30,520 nucleotides of DNA from JBBATK01 sp040398805 (lineage in GTDB: Bacteria; Bacteroidota; Ignavibacteria; Kapaibacteriales; NICIL-2). Shown in pieces: positions 16,930 to 26,600 of the stretch. The notes beneath the pieces are model-generated. The model searched no databases. It was given only the letters and a program-made list of their open reading frames with translations, and was not told where the DNA came from. Every line of letters starts with the position of its first letter. Position 1 is the stretch's first letter. Location: positions 1 to 30,520 of the forward strand of contig JBBATK010000016.1 of the NCBI GenBank assembly GCA_040398805.1, in the 5' to 3' direction. Both the position numbers and the translations under genes were made by a program.

Positions 16930-16954
16930 GATGATCCGCGAATGCGGACGCATC
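16930..16954. terminator. possible bidirectional hairpin between plsC and the methyltransferase gene
   Basis: GATG-A-TCCGC at 16930-16939 pairs with GCGGA-CG-CATC at 16944-16954 around a GAAT loop, with one small internal loop. The left flank reads CCCCTTTTAT on the minus strand, a poor T-tract. It overlaps the methyltransferase stop. Its convergent location fits a terminator. Confidence 0.4.
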
Positions 16955-17687
16955 AGAGCGGCTTTTGAAAGATGCCCACCAAGCTCACACCGAAGGGGAA
17001 CGAGGTCCTCTTGAGCACCGCCGCCTCTGCGGCGAAGACCGAATGGAAGAGGGAGTTCACGACGGGAGGGACGGGATCCACGACGGCGTGGATGTCTTCC
17101 GGTCGAAGGTTCTTCTGGGTCAGACGCTTCAACGCCGCCAAGGGGAAGAGGAAGGAATTGAAGTACGAGAGTTTTTTCTGCGTGAATCCCGCACCTTCGA
17201 GCAGCGCACCGAAGGAGCGCTTGGTATAGCGCCGGTAGTGCATGTGGATCACGTCATGGGCACTCCACATCCAGGGGTTGGCGGGCACACTGGCGATGAA
17301 GTATCCACCCGGACGCAGAAGGTCGTACACTTGCTTCACCACGGCCTTGTCGTCCTCGATATGCTCTATCACATCCAACATCGTCACCGCATCCACCGTC
17401 CAGGCGTCCGCAGGGAAATCGTCCAGCGTGCCCAGATGCAGATGCTTCATGCCGCGCTTCCTGCAATACTCGATGGCAAGGGGCGAGGTGTCCGTACCTA
17501 TGGCGGTGTAGTCGGTGGCAAGCTCCGAGAGGAATCCGCCTGTTCCGCAACCCACGTCCACCACGGTGGCGCCCTTCGGTAAGGCGCAGACCGAGTTGAT
17601 GAGCGAGTGGATGATGTGCGCACGTGCGGTGAACCACCAGTAGGTGCTTTCGACGTTGAAGTTCGAGTGGTAGACTTTTTCTTCCAT
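16953..17687 (-). CDS. class I SAM-dependent methyltransferase
   Basis: The 244-residue protein has the Rossmann SAM-binding motif VVDVGCGTGG at 42-51, an acidic ribose-binding residue in IGTDTSPLA at 63-71, and motif LDVIEHIEDD at 104-113. LLRPGGYFIASVPANPWMW (123-141) follows. The N-terminal STYWWFTARAHII is typical of the Methyltransf_11/23-like enzymes common in surface polysaccharide or lipid modification clusters. The C-terminal hydrophobic stretch (FNSFLFPLAALKRL) may sit on a membrane. The start ATG at 17687 is chosen because 90 upstream in-frame residues have no similarity. The substrate cannot be inferred. Confidence 0.85.
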   Translation of the reverse strand: MEEKVYHSNFNVESTYWWFTARAHIIHSLINSVCALPKGATVVDVGCGTGGFLSELATDYTAIGTDTSPLAIEYCRKRGMKHLHLGTLDDFPADAWTVDAVTMLDVIEHIEDDKAVVKQVYDLLRPGGYFIASVPANPWMWSAHDVIHMHYRRYTKRSFGALLEGAGFTQKKLSYFNSFLFPLAALKRLTQKNLRPEDIHAVVDPVPPVVNSLFHSVFAAEAAVLKRTSFPFGVSLVGIFQKPL

Positions 17688-17940
17688 AGGTGCGGGAAAA
17701 TACGACGTGCGACAGGAAAACGACGTATCGTCGGGGAGTCCGGCGTTCGAGAGCCGTTGCCCGGAAGTCAAGAATCCATGCGGTAACGGGGCTGTCGATG
17801 CCATACGGAAAAAAACTTTTCGCCCGGTCTCAAGGTTCGCGGACCGTGCTCCGATACCTCTTGTGTCGAAGTGATAGTACGACGACGCAACGCCGCAGAT
17901 GTCAAGGATGACACGAAGCGATTCACGGATTGAACGACCT

Positions 17941-18318
17941 ATGGAACTCAACGGCATACAACTCCCCTTTGTACCGGTTCACAGTGGCCACGCCACCGTA
18001 CCGACGCCGCAGGCCTCGACACCTCCGAGAACTCCCTTTGCCGACATCCTCAATACCGAGATGCAGAACATCAAGTTCTCGTCTCATGCCCAGGCACGTC
18101 TCACCAGCCGCGACATACGGCTGAGCGATGATGATGTGAAGCGTATTGAGAGTGCCGTCACGAAGGCGAGCGATAAGGGTGCCAAGGATTCCTTGGTCAT
18201 GCTTCGCGATATGGCGTTCATCGTCAGTGTCCGCAATAGAACGGTGATCACCGCTCTCAATGGCGAACAGGCACGTACCAACGTGTTTACGAATATCGAT
18301 TCGGCAGTTGTCGCCTGA
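17941..18318 (+). CDS. Flagellar_put family (flagellar operon) protein
   Basis: The 125-residue protein has a variable, Pro/Thr-rich N-terminus (residues 10-35) and a conserved C-terminal domain. It contains FSSHAQARLTSRDI, a helix with SDDDVKRIESAV, KASDKGAKDSLVMLRDMAFI, VRNRTVITAL and VFTNIDSAVV. This is the pattern of the small flagellar-operon protein family (Flagellar_put/TIGR02530), normally located between flgD and flgE. Its function is unclear; a role in hook assembly is suspected from gene order. The start ATG 17941 gives the family start; 14 further in-frame codons upstream look non-coding. flgE follows after about 230 bp, but flgD is not present here. Confidence 0.85.
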   Translation: MELNGIQLPFVPVHSGHATVPTPQASTPPRTPFADILNTEMQNIKFSSHAQARLTSRDIRLSDDDVKRIESAVTKASDKGAKDSLVMLRDMAFIVSVRNRTVITALNGEQARTNVFTNIDSAVVA

Positions 18319-18345
18319 TGCGTTCATCGCATCGGTGACACATGG

Positions 18346-18431
18346 GTTGGACCTCGTCCGGCTGTTCCCTTACGAGCAGCCGGCAGGAGACCCAACAAGA
18401 CGGCACTTTCCGACCGACTGACGAAAGTGTC
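18346..18431 (+). other. structured leader or intergenic element upstream of flgE
   Basis: Two stem-loops lie in the gap before flgE. GTTGG (18346-18350) with CCAAC (18392-18396) encloses CCGGCTG (18358-18364) paired with CAGCCGG (18377-18383). GGCACTTTC (18402-18410) pairs with GAAAGTGTC (18423-18431), including one G-U pair. Neither is followed by a T-tract, so this does not look like a terminator for the preceding gene. It could be a structured 5' leader of flgE. It does not match the c-di-GMP-I riboswitch core that I know. Confidence 0.4.
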
Positions 18432-18549
18432 GACTATCAACCTCAACGTCAGACCACGCGCTTCGCGGGTGTGCCATGCATGCCTCCGTGCGAGTGACCG
18501 GACCGAAGGTGACAATGAACTTGTTTAATTCATTACTAGGGTCTCCGCT

Positions 18550-19878
18550 ATGGCACTCATCCGTTCTCTCACGACGGGAACCACTTCCCTCAAGGCACAC
18601 CAGCAACGTCTGGATGTGATTTCCAACAACATCGCCAACGTCAATACGGTGGGCTTCAAGGCCAGTCACTCGTACTTCGTCGACCAATTGTCGCAAGTGA
18701 TGAGTCTGGGCTCCGCTCCCACAAAGATCTCCGTGGGCGGCCTCGGCGGTATCGACCCTGCACAGATCGGTCTGGGCGTGCGCCTCGGCGGCATCCGTTC
18801 GGATTTCACGCAAGGAAGTATCCGCACCACCAATCGTGCTCTCGACGTCGCTATCAGCGGTGATGCCTTTTTCGCCATGAGCCTGAACGGCTCGGCGGTT
18901 TACAGTCGCGCCGGCAACTTTTCGCTCGATAAGGACGGTAACCTGGTCGATGCCGTGACAGGTGCGTTCGCACAGGGCTACAACAACAAGCTCGATGCCA
19001 ACGGTCGGATCATCAAGGATGCGGCAGGCCTTGCCATCCTGGACAAGAGTCTGGCCTCCCTTCGCGTCGACCCGAACGTGAAGTCCAGTCCGAAGCAAAG
19101 CACCAAAGCCATGATGGCCGGCAACCTGAGCGCATCGATGAAACCCGGTGAGACGGTGAAGTCCTCGATCCCCGTCTACGACAACCTGGGTCTGCCCCAC
19201 GTCCTCGAGCTCAGCTTCACCCGCACCGCCACACCGAATCAATACACTCTGTCGGGAACCATCGACGGTAAGTCGATCGCCTTGCCCGCAGCGGCCACGA
19301 ACATCGCCTTCAAGACGGACGGAACCATCGACACGCCATTGAACTTCGACATCCCCGCCGTCGACCTGAACACGGCTCTGGGAGCGGGCTCCACGGCATT
19401 CGATACGACGAAGGACATGACCATCATCCTGGCGGAACCCGATCGCATCCTCAACGGTATCACGCAGTTCGCCGGTGAGAACTCCGTCAACCTCGTCAGT
19501 CAGGACGGCTACGCGGCAGGTAACCTTACCGGCCTCACCATCGACCCCACAGGAAAGATCCTCGGCTCCTTCTCGAACAGCCAATCGGAAATCCTCGGTC
19601 AGATCGCCGTCGCCCGCTTCACGAACTCCAGCGGTCTGCAGAAGCAAGGCGATAACCTCTTCGCCGTGTCGCCCAACAGCGGTCTGCCGAACATCGGCAC
19701 CGCCGCCGAGATCTTCACCTCGGTGAAACTCATCGGTGGCGCACTCGAAGATTCCAACGTCGATCTCACGGAACAGTTCACGGACCTCATCTCCACACAG
19801 CGCGGCTTCGAAGCGGCTGCACGGACGATCACGATCTCCGATCAGTTCCTCCAAGAGATCAACCAGTTGAAACGATAA
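18550..19878 (+). CDS. flgE: flagellar hook protein FlgE
   Basis: The 442-residue protein belongs to the FlgE/F/G rod-hook family. The N-terminus SNNIANVNTVGFKASHSYF is the conserved assembly helix, preceded by MALIRSLTTGTTSLKAHQQR. The flagellin-like C-terminus contains NVDLTEQFTDLISTQRGFEA and ends AARTITISDQFLQEINQLKR, which packs in the hook core. The middle holds GNLSASMKPGE and SIPVYDNLGLPH, typical of the FlgE D1/D2 domain rather than of the shorter FlgG. Length and motifs support the hook protein over rod proteins. The start ATG at 18550 is the first in frame and matches the family N-terminus. No other flagellar gene follows, and a strong terminator lies about 230 bp after the stop. 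Confidence 0.93.
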   Translation: MALIRSLTTGTTSLKAHQQRLDVISNNIANVNTVGFKASHSYFVDQLSQVMSLGSAPTKISVGGLGGIDPAQIGLGVRLGGIRSDFTQGSIRTTNRALDVAISGDAFFAMSLNGSAVYSRAGNFSLDKDGNLVDAVTGAFAQGYNNKLDANGRIIKDAAGLAILDKSLASLRVDPNVKSSPKQSTKAMMAGNLSASMKPGETVKSSIPVYDNLGLPHVLELSFTRTATPNQYTLSGTIDGKSIALPAAATNIAFKTDGTIDTPLNFDIPAVDLNTALGAGSTAFDTTKDMTIILAEPDRILNGITQFAGENSVNLVSQDGYAAGNLTGLTIDPTGKILGSFSNSQSEILGQIAVARFTNSSGLQKQGDNLFAVSPNSGLPNIGTAAEIFTSVKLIGGALEDSNVDLTEQFTDLISTQRGFEAAARTITISDQFLQEINQLKR

Positions 19879-20108
19879 TCATGATATGACGTCGCCGGTG
19901 CATGAACACTAAGCACCGGGCTCTCCATCACACACCGGTCGCACGACAAGGACGTCGATCAAGACCGGTTGTAGCTCGGATGCGGCGACACCGTAGAGCA
20001 AGGATGCTCACTCAAGTATGGAGCAATGGACGAACGGAATTTCAGCGACGACATTGCCTAGCGGTTGAAGCGGATGTGAATGACATCCCGGAACATAGTG
20101 GTAACCAT
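19879..20108 (+). other. 230-bp flgE 3' region without a convincing gene
   Basis: Between the flgE stop and its terminator I find no ORF with family similarity. The reading frame that begins at 19902 runs straight through the terminator stem, is Arg/His-rich, and is judged non-coding. A 7-bp hairpin (CCGGTGC 19895-19901 with GCACCGG 19913-19919) sits just after the stop but has no T-tract. The stretch could be a long 3' UTR or a small RNA that uses the strong terminator at 20109-20165. The rest of the gap, to the protease gene at 20255, shows nothing further. Confidence 0.3.
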
Positions 20109-20165
20109 CTGCCGGCGGAGTATTGCATCATGGACGATGCTACTTTCCACGGCAGATTTTTTTTT
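20109..20165 (+). terminator. intrinsic terminator downstream of flgE
   Basis: CTGCCG at 20109-20114 pairs with CGGCAG at 20150-20155. An inner stem is formed by GTA...TAC and GCATC-loop-GATGC, and nine T residues follow at 20157-20165. This is a textbook Rho-independent terminator on the plus strand, and no other plus-strand gene lies between it and flgE. Confidence 0.8.
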
Positions 20166-20254
20166 ATCCATGCGCGTTGTCGACACCGATCACTGCCACG
20201 TCCCACGCCATGGATGGACAGCGCCCGACGATCGCCGTAGCGACCGACCGTGTG

Positions 20255-21100
20255 CTACATCCGCATGCGCTTCACCATCCATACCAGACCCCAACCGCCC
20301 ACCAGGGCGAGCGCGGCGCTTTGCCACAGGTCCATGGACGGAGTGATGGCACCGATCTCCGCAACACCCAACTGGAAGAGGACCACCATGATACCGTTGA
20401 AGACGGCATGGATGATCATTCCCGGTACCAGAGAGCGCGTGCGGTAGGCAAGAGTGCCGAGCACGGTTCCCAAGACCAGCATGGGAAGCAGCGTGGACGG
20501 CTGGAAGTGCAGCAGACAAAAAACGAGGGTGGTGCACGCAATGGCACCCGCGGGCCGCATGGCGGCCTCGAGCGAACGCTGGAAGACACCGCGGAACACC
20601 ACCTCCTCCACGATCGCCGGCACCACTGAAAGGCAGAGCAACTGCAGCGGTATCGACCACGGTTTGTCCGCATGGAGCAAGGCCTTCATGGCATCGTCAT
20701 GCGATGTCGAGACCTCGTTCATCCACGTGACGATGCCGGAAGGCAACAAGGACAGCTGGAGTTCGTTCACCGCCGACTCGCACACGAACGTGAGCACGAG
20801 GATGAGCGCCAGGATGCCGTAGTGCCGTGCGGACATCGTGGGTCCGTCACGACGTAACAATCCCTGCACGCCAAGGGGCGATCGACGTGCCAGCGCCACT
20901 GCCGGCAAGAGGAATCCGATCAGCTGGGCACCCGCCTGAAGGACGAGGATCATGGGATCGTTCACTGCCAGTCCGAATGCCTGCTGAGCGGCGAACCCGC
21001 TCAGGAAGAAGGCCAGGACGGCGATGACGGTGGACAGGGTTCCGAAGAGCACGTGCGGAAAGCGCGCCTCTTCATGCGATGCGGGCGGAGTTTCATTCAT
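20255..21100 (-). CDS. CPBP family intramembrane metalloprotease
   Basis: The 281-residue membrane protein carries the three motifs of the CPBP (CAAX protease and bacteriocin-processing, Abi) family: EEVVFRG at 165-171, the histidine in FCLLHFQ (His198), and HAVFNG at 231-236. These should form the glutamate/histidine metal site within the membrane. Hydrophobic helices occur at about 20-42, 52-72, 94-108, 152-170, 186-215, 226-250 and 258-277. The ATG at 21100 is preferred because the upstream in-frame part is polar and overlaps the preceding gene. It starts 23 bp after the GNAT-like gene ends and is probably co-transcribed. Substrate unknown. Confidence 0.9.
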   Translation of the reverse strand: MNETPPASHEEARFPHVLFGTLSTVIAVLAFFLSGFAAQQAFGLAVNDPMILVLQAGAQLIGFLLPAVALARRSPLGVQGLLRRDGPTMSARHYGILALILVLTFVCESAVNELQLSLLPSGIVTWMNEVSTSHDDAMKALLHADKPWSIPLQLLCLSVVPAIVEEVVFRGVFQRSLEAAMRPAGAIACTTLVFCLLHFQPSTLLPMLVLGTVLGTLAYRTRSLVPGMIIHAVFNGIMVVLFQLGVAEIGAITPSMDLWQSAALALVGGWGLVWMVKRMRM

Positions 21101-21123
21101 GATGATGGCAAAGGGACAAGAGG

Positions 21124-22257
21124 TTATGCCACGATGTCGCGCTCGTAGATACGATAGGTCTTGTACTTCGAGGCCTGCATGATCTGCGTCAGCGCCTTGT
21201 TCATCGCCTCGTTGCTCTCCAGGATCCACGAGGCCTCACCGGTGTCGCATCCAAGCTTGTGCGCGGCATCGGCCGTTTCCGCATACATCAAGGTGTCGAT
21301 GCCTTTGTTGCGGAACTCGGGAAGGAGTCCGAGAACGAAGATGCGAACAGACGAGATCCTCTTCTTCTTCGTGACCAGGTGCCAGAGGGCGCCGAGCAGA
21401 CTTCCCTTCGTGTTGTGGATGAGCACTTCGTTGATGTTCGGCAGCGTGATGGCGAACCCCACGGGTCTGCCATTGTGCTCGGCGATAAGGACCAGGCTGG
21501 GCTCGGCCACTTGCTTGAGGTCGTTGACAAGGAAATCGAATTCGTCGTCGGTGATCTTCACGAATCCCCAGTTCTTCTCCCAAGCCGCATTGAAGATGGT
21601 CTTCAGGATGGCCGTGTCGCGCTTGAAGTTCGCCTTGTTCTTGAAATCCATCGCCCGGATGGTCACGCCCGTGCGATCACGCAACAGCGCCACCATGCGT
21701 TTCATCTTTTCGGACTGATACGTGGCGTTGTGGAGGATGTAGGCGAAGAGATCCATGACCTTGTGCATGCCGTAGTTCTCGAGCAGGGTCTTATAGTACG
21801 GCGGGTTGTATGTCATGAGCACCTGCGGCGGTGAATCGTACCCCTCGATGAGCAGCGCGGCTTCATCGTTCATGGATGGGTTCACGGGACCGCGTATCTG
21901 CGCCATGCCGCGCTCTTTCAACCACGCGCCCGCCGCATCGAGCAGTCCGTTGGCCACCGCCTGGTCGTTCACACACTCGAAGAACCCGAAGAACCCCACC
22001 TTGTCATCGTGCTCCACATTGTGGTTGTCGTTGATGATGGCGGCGATACGGCCCACGATCTCATTGTTCGATTCGGCAAGGAACAACTGGATGGTCGAGT
22101 GCTTGTAGAAGGGATTCTTCTCCGTGTCCAGCACCTTCTTGCGGTCGGCGATGATCGGCGGAACGAAGTTCGGATCGCCTTTGTAGAAATTCCACTGCGA
22201 CTTGATGAAGGTCAGCTTGTCGGATGCCGATTTGACGGGACGGATGGTGAACTTCAT
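21124..22257 (-). CDS. conserved GNAT-like acyltransferase-domain protein
   Basis: This 377-residue protein starts MKFTIRPVKSASD at ATG 22257; the longer in-frame start at 22350 adds 31 residues without similarity. It belongs to a widespread uncharacterised family seen in Bacteroidetes and Deltaproteobacteria. Landmarks are DPNFVPPIIADRKKVLD near residue 30, KNPFYKHSTIQLFLAE, VGRIAAIINDNHN, GFFGFFEC, IRGPVNPSMNDEAALLIEGY and MTYNPPYYKTLLENYGM. The C-terminal half is a GNAT-type N-acyltransferase fold, with GFAITLPNINEVL and RIFVLGLLPEFRNKGIDTLM near the CoA-binding position. The GNAT relationship is from the pattern; the acceptor is unknown. It precedes the CPBP protease in the same operon. 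Confidence 0.82.
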   Translation of the reverse strand: MKFTIRPVKSASDKLTFIKSQWNFYKGDPNFVPPIIADRKKVLDTEKNPFYKHSTIQLFLAESNNEIVGRIAAIINDNHNVEHDDKVGFFGFFECVNDQAVANGLLDAAGAWLKERGMAQIRGPVNPSMNDEAALLIEGYDSPPQVLMTYNPPYYKTLLENYGMHKVMDLFAYILHNATYQSEKMKRMVALLRDRTGVTIRAMDFKNKANFKRDTAILKTIFNAAWEKNWGFVKITDDEFDFLVNDLKQVAEPSLVLIAEHNGRPVGFAITLPNINEVLIHNTKGSLLGALWHLVTKKKRISSVRIFVLGLLPEFRNKGIDTLMYAETADAAHKLGCDTGEASWILESNEAMNKALTQIMQASKYKTYRIYERDIVA

Positions 22258-22383
22258 GAATGACTCTGCGACGGTTGTTGATACGTACCTGCACGAATAT
22301 ACCAATCGGTCATGCCTGAGGAACGCGAATCGTGCGCATGCGATATTCACGTCAGGTTACACTCCTGCAAAGCATCACGCTCA

Positions 22384-23412
22384 TTATGGAGTCCCGCCGA
22401 ACTGCTCGCGGATGAGCTGCGTAGCAAGACCGCGGACGGCCTGGCGGAACTTCACGATGGTATCCTCTCGAAGGACGGTCTTCACGGTCCGCAGCACGGT
22501 ATACGTTCCACCCTTGTTTATACGGGCAAGGGACAAAGACATCTCTGCGCCGTCTTCCGTGCGGGTACAGGCACCCGTGATGTAATACTCCACCTCCAGA
22601 CGATGAAGAGCATCGAGCTCCGTGATGCTGGGCGCCGCGTCGTTCTCGATAAGGTACAGCCGGAAGAGAGCGAACACGCTGTCGCGACTGTCCACATCGT
22701 AACACACCACATCCGATGAGTTCTTCAGCGTGTCGAAGACGTTCACGACGGCGTCGTAGGCGGCCACGGTGTGCTTATCGAACACGATCCATGGGGCGAA
22801 ACTCCCGCTGCTGGAAAACACCATACCTCCCGGAACCACGGTGGGAGCGGGTTTCACGCGATAGACGCCTTCGCAGGCATCGTAGAGCGATGAGTCCTGC
22901 AGCGCAACGCAGAACGCGCGTTGCAGCGCCGTGAGCATGGCGGGGTCGCTCACCACGTCATTCATTTTCTCCGAGCGATACCGCACAAGGGCGAAACCGC
23001 GTCCCGTCGTGATGCGCGAGTATCCGGAATCCGCCGCGATACGCACCTCCGCCCGGATGATGTTCTCCAACCGGTCGAAGCGGACGAATACGATGCCCTG
23101 CGCGCCGATAGCCGCAGCCACCCGTTGGTTCGACACCGCACCAAGCGTATCGGCGCCTCCGGTGGCGGCGATCATGTTCCGGGCGATGGAATCGGCTTGA
23201 ACGGACGAAAACACGGCGTAGCGTCCCGTCAGGTGCAGTGCCAAGGCGCATCCCGCCTCCATTTTCGCAGGAGAGAGCGACAGCGAACGACCGCTCTTCA
23301 AGCCTCCCAGAAGGAACACCCGTCGAGATACGGAATCTTGTGCCGATACCTCAAGGACGGAAGCACAGAGAAGCGCGCCGAGAACGATGAGAAAAAGGTA
23401 CGGTCTGTTCAT
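22384..23412 (-). CDS. exported protein of unknown function
   Basis: This 342-residue protein starts at ATG 23412 with a signal peptide (MNRPYLFLIVLGALLCASVL, cleaved near VSAQ). A 65-residue in-frame extension upstream overlaps the divergent promoter region and is rejected. The mature protein has alpha/beta alternation: RYAVFSSVQADSIARNMI, AAIGAQGIVFVRFDRL, IIRAEVRIA and GGTYTVLRTVKTVLR. A CsgG- or TolB-like fold, as in proteins that assemble at the outer membrane, is possible, but I cannot support a family. It is divergent from the giant T9SS protein gene, with 251 bp between start codons. The two may share regulation. Confidence 0.7.
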   Translation of the reverse strand: MNRPYLFLIVLGALLCASVLEVSAQDSVSRRVFLLGGLKSGRSLSLSPAKMEAGCALALHLTGRYAVFSSVQADSIARNMIAATGGADTLGAVSNQRVAAAIGAQGIVFVRFDRLENIIRAEVRIAADSGYSRITTGRGFALVRYRSEKMNDVVSDPAMLTALQRAFCVALQDSSLYDACEGVYRVKPAPTVVPGGMVFSSSGSFAPWIVFDKHTVAAYDAVVNVFDTLKNSSDVVCYDVDSRDSVFALFRLYLIENDAAPSITELDALHRLEVEYYITGACTRTEDGAEMSLSLARINKGGTYTVLRTVKTVLREDTIVKFRQAVRGLATQLIREQFGGTP

Positions 23413-23663
23413 GATTTGTGCTTGATGCAAAGCGATAGAATCGTAGTTTTCACGCGGATACGCATATCCACGAACCGTCCGCAATCCGTTGGACTCAACG
23501 GCGTTGCGGCCGCATGTCGGAGAGTCGACGATACGTCGTGTCACCGACCGGCGCACCGCGTGGAACGGTACGCACAAATCTACGTGCTTTATCGTGCTTC
23601 CGAGCACCGCACCCGTGCGGAAAACTGGTTCGTACTCACGTCGACGTCAAGGGGTTTCTGTCT

Positions 23664-26600
23664 ATGATCCGAGTCAACTTCCATCTTCGTTTCCCGCTCG
23701 CCATCCTCCTTCTTCTGGGAGCTCTGTGTTCCGGCACCCTGCATGCGCAGTTTCCGGCCAGTTGCGACGTGGATAAGTCCTGTGTGGGCTTGGCCTACAC
23801 GCCAACGGTCGCCATAGGCAAGGGCGCAAACTACATCGAGGTGCAATCCGCCACCGTCCAGGATTCGCTCACCACAGCCATGTCCGTGGAGTTCTGGATC
23901 AAGGCCACCCGCCAGCCCGGCACGCGCGTGTATCTGGGCGGCAAGTGGGGTCCGTATACGAACAACGACAACAACGACTCCTGGACCCTCTACATCACAC
24001 CGCAGGACCAATTGGTGTTCGAGCTCAACGGCAGCGGCAATAACCTGGGTGCGGCGGACAATACGATCGCATCCGCCGATGCATCGCCCTTGTACTCCGC
24101 ATGGACCCACGTGTGCGCGGTATTCGACGGAGCCTCGAACAGTGCCGCCCTCTACATGAACGGTCGTGAAGTGGCGCGCAGTCGCAACGCCACCTACCCC
24201 GTCACCACCCTTCGCCGTCCGGCCGATCCCTCGCTGAAGATCCTCTTCGGCAGTACCAACGATATCGCGCGGTCCACGTCGTTCCGCAATTTCATCGGAC
24301 AATTGGACGAGATCCGCATGTGGAAGCGCGCACTCACGCCGACGGAGATCTATTGCAACATGGAGCGCTCCCTTGCCGGGAACGAAGCCGGCATCGTCCT
24401 GTATTACCGTTGCAACGACAACAATTCCGGAACGCTTGCCGGTCTTCTCTGCGATGCCACGGGCAAGGGAAGTCTGGGCCGTATGGTCAATATGATCACC
24501 TGTGCCGCCAGCACGCGCACTGTCCAACAGAAACTCGTCGTGGGCACGACCGCGATAACGGACGAAGTGAAGTGCGTCACGCAGAAGTCATGGCAGATAA
24601 CGATCACCGATACCTCGTACTTGTCCTGCGGTCGTTCCTATTCGTTCGCGATGGCCGGACGTGACGCACGGTTCTTCCGTGTCACACCCACGAGTGCCGT
24701 GATGCAACCGAACACCCCGGTAGGCCTCACCGTCACCTTCAACGGTTTCGTCACGGGATCGATCCAGGCACAGCTCAATATCACCGGCAACAACCGATGC
24801 ATCGCGGCACAGAAGGTGGACTTCAACCTGAATCGCTCCACGGAAGTGGAGATGAAGAAACGCAGTATCGCCTTCGACACCGTGTTCGCCAAGTGCCGGA
24901 ACGCGCCGTATCACGACAGTCTCGTCGTCGTGTGCAACAACACGCTCCCGGCCGGCACGAACACCAATCGCAGTGTCGTCATCCGCGGCGGAAGCTTCGC
25001 CCGCTTTCCCGGCGTCTTCAGCGTCCTGCCGCCCCGCAACAAAAGCTTCCCCTTCAGTCTGGGTCCCGGTCAGTGCGACACCTTGCGCATACGCTTCTAT
25101 CCCACCGTGGATACGACCTTCGCGTATGTGGACACTCTGACCCTTCAAAGCGACGACAACTGTCCCGGCACCGGCGTCCTCACCGTGACCGGCGTGGTCC
25201 AAGAAGTGTTCTCCATCCGTCAGCCCGACGGCAAGACACGACTGAAGAGCATCTCCTTCCAAGCCACCTGCCCCGGCGACATCAGCAACTCCGTCGGGTG
25301 GAACTGGTATAACCTGACGAGACGCGATATCATCATCGACAGCATCTACGTTCCCAAGAGCCTCGTCACGGTTGGCATGCCCCGCGTACCACCGGCATAC
25401 ACCTTGAGGCCTTCGGCCACCAACGGGGAGTTCCAGAAATACTTCCGCTTCCGTCCCATAGCTCCGGGACTTGTCAATAACGATCCCATCATCTACTTCG
25501 CCACGCTCAAAGGCATAGGATGTCAGTTCGTCGATACCCTGCGATGGTCCGGATACGGTCGGGACAACGATGTGATCTTCTCGACGCCGGGGGTGGACTT
25601 CGGCAATGTCATCGTCGGCAAGGACAGTACCATGACGGTGTCCATCACGAACAAGAGCACCACCGATGTCATGAACGTGTCGTTGTATCTGAAGACGGGC
25701 GACGCCTTCGTCTTCACCGGCGCCAAGACGGCATCCCTTTCTCCGGGACAGACCCGTGCGCTGACGATCACGTTCCGTCCTACCCTCGCCCAGCTGTACA
25801 CGGACGAACTCTGCCTGTTCGAATCGCGCTGTTATACCACCCAGTGCATTCCCGTACGCGGACGTGGTGTCATCGAACGCTTCGAGTTCAACCCCGCGGT
25901 CATGGAGATCGAGAGTGTCATCGGGTGCAGGGACTCCGTCTCCTTTGTGGACATCGTCAACAAATCCTCCGTCACCCAGACCCTCCGGAACTTCTCGCTC
26001 ACGCAGCCGGGCGCACAGTTCACGCCGGTGGACCAATCGGGAGCGCCGATCAACCTGAGCACCATCAGCACCACGCTTGCACCGGGACAGAGCTATCGAG
26101 TGTATTTCCGCTTCGCACCGAACACCTTCCTGTCGGACGTCGCCATCGTGGCGTATCTCAATTACACCACCTCGCTCACGGGCGACAAATGGATGGTGAA
26201 ACTGTTCGGCTCATCGGTCATACCGCGCATCTACATCACGCCGCGTACCCTGTTCGGAACGCTCGAGGTGGGAGATACGCGTCGGGACTCCGTCACGCTC
26301 GAGAACACGTCGCCCTTGCCCGTGTATGTCGACTCCATTTCCGTGCCCAACGGATACCGGATCGTTTCTCTCAACAAGACCCTGCCGCGATGGATGGCTC
26401 CGCGCGATTCCGTGAAGGCCGTCATCGAGTTCGCTCCCACCGTGCAAGGCGTGTTCAACGATTCCATCGTTGCACGCGGCGAGCAACCGTGTCCGAAAAT
26501 CGTCTCGAAGGGATCGCTCGAGGGCAAGACACAGATCGTCAAACTCGATGCGAGCCTGTCCATCCAGAACTTTTCCTATGTCCGTCCCTGCGATTGCATC

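Noticed and set aside
18346..18431. c-di-GMP riboswitch upstream of flgE
   Set aside because: The stems do not carry the conserved core or tetraloop-receptor sequence of the c-di-GMP-I riboswitch.
18370..19854. 494-codon minus-strand ORF opposite flgE
   Set aside because: Long antisense frames are common in GC-rich coding DNA; FlgE motifs fix the coding strand.
19902..20240. 112-codon ORF after flgE
   Set aside because: It reads through the strong terminator stem and T-run, is rich in Arg and His, and shows no domain.
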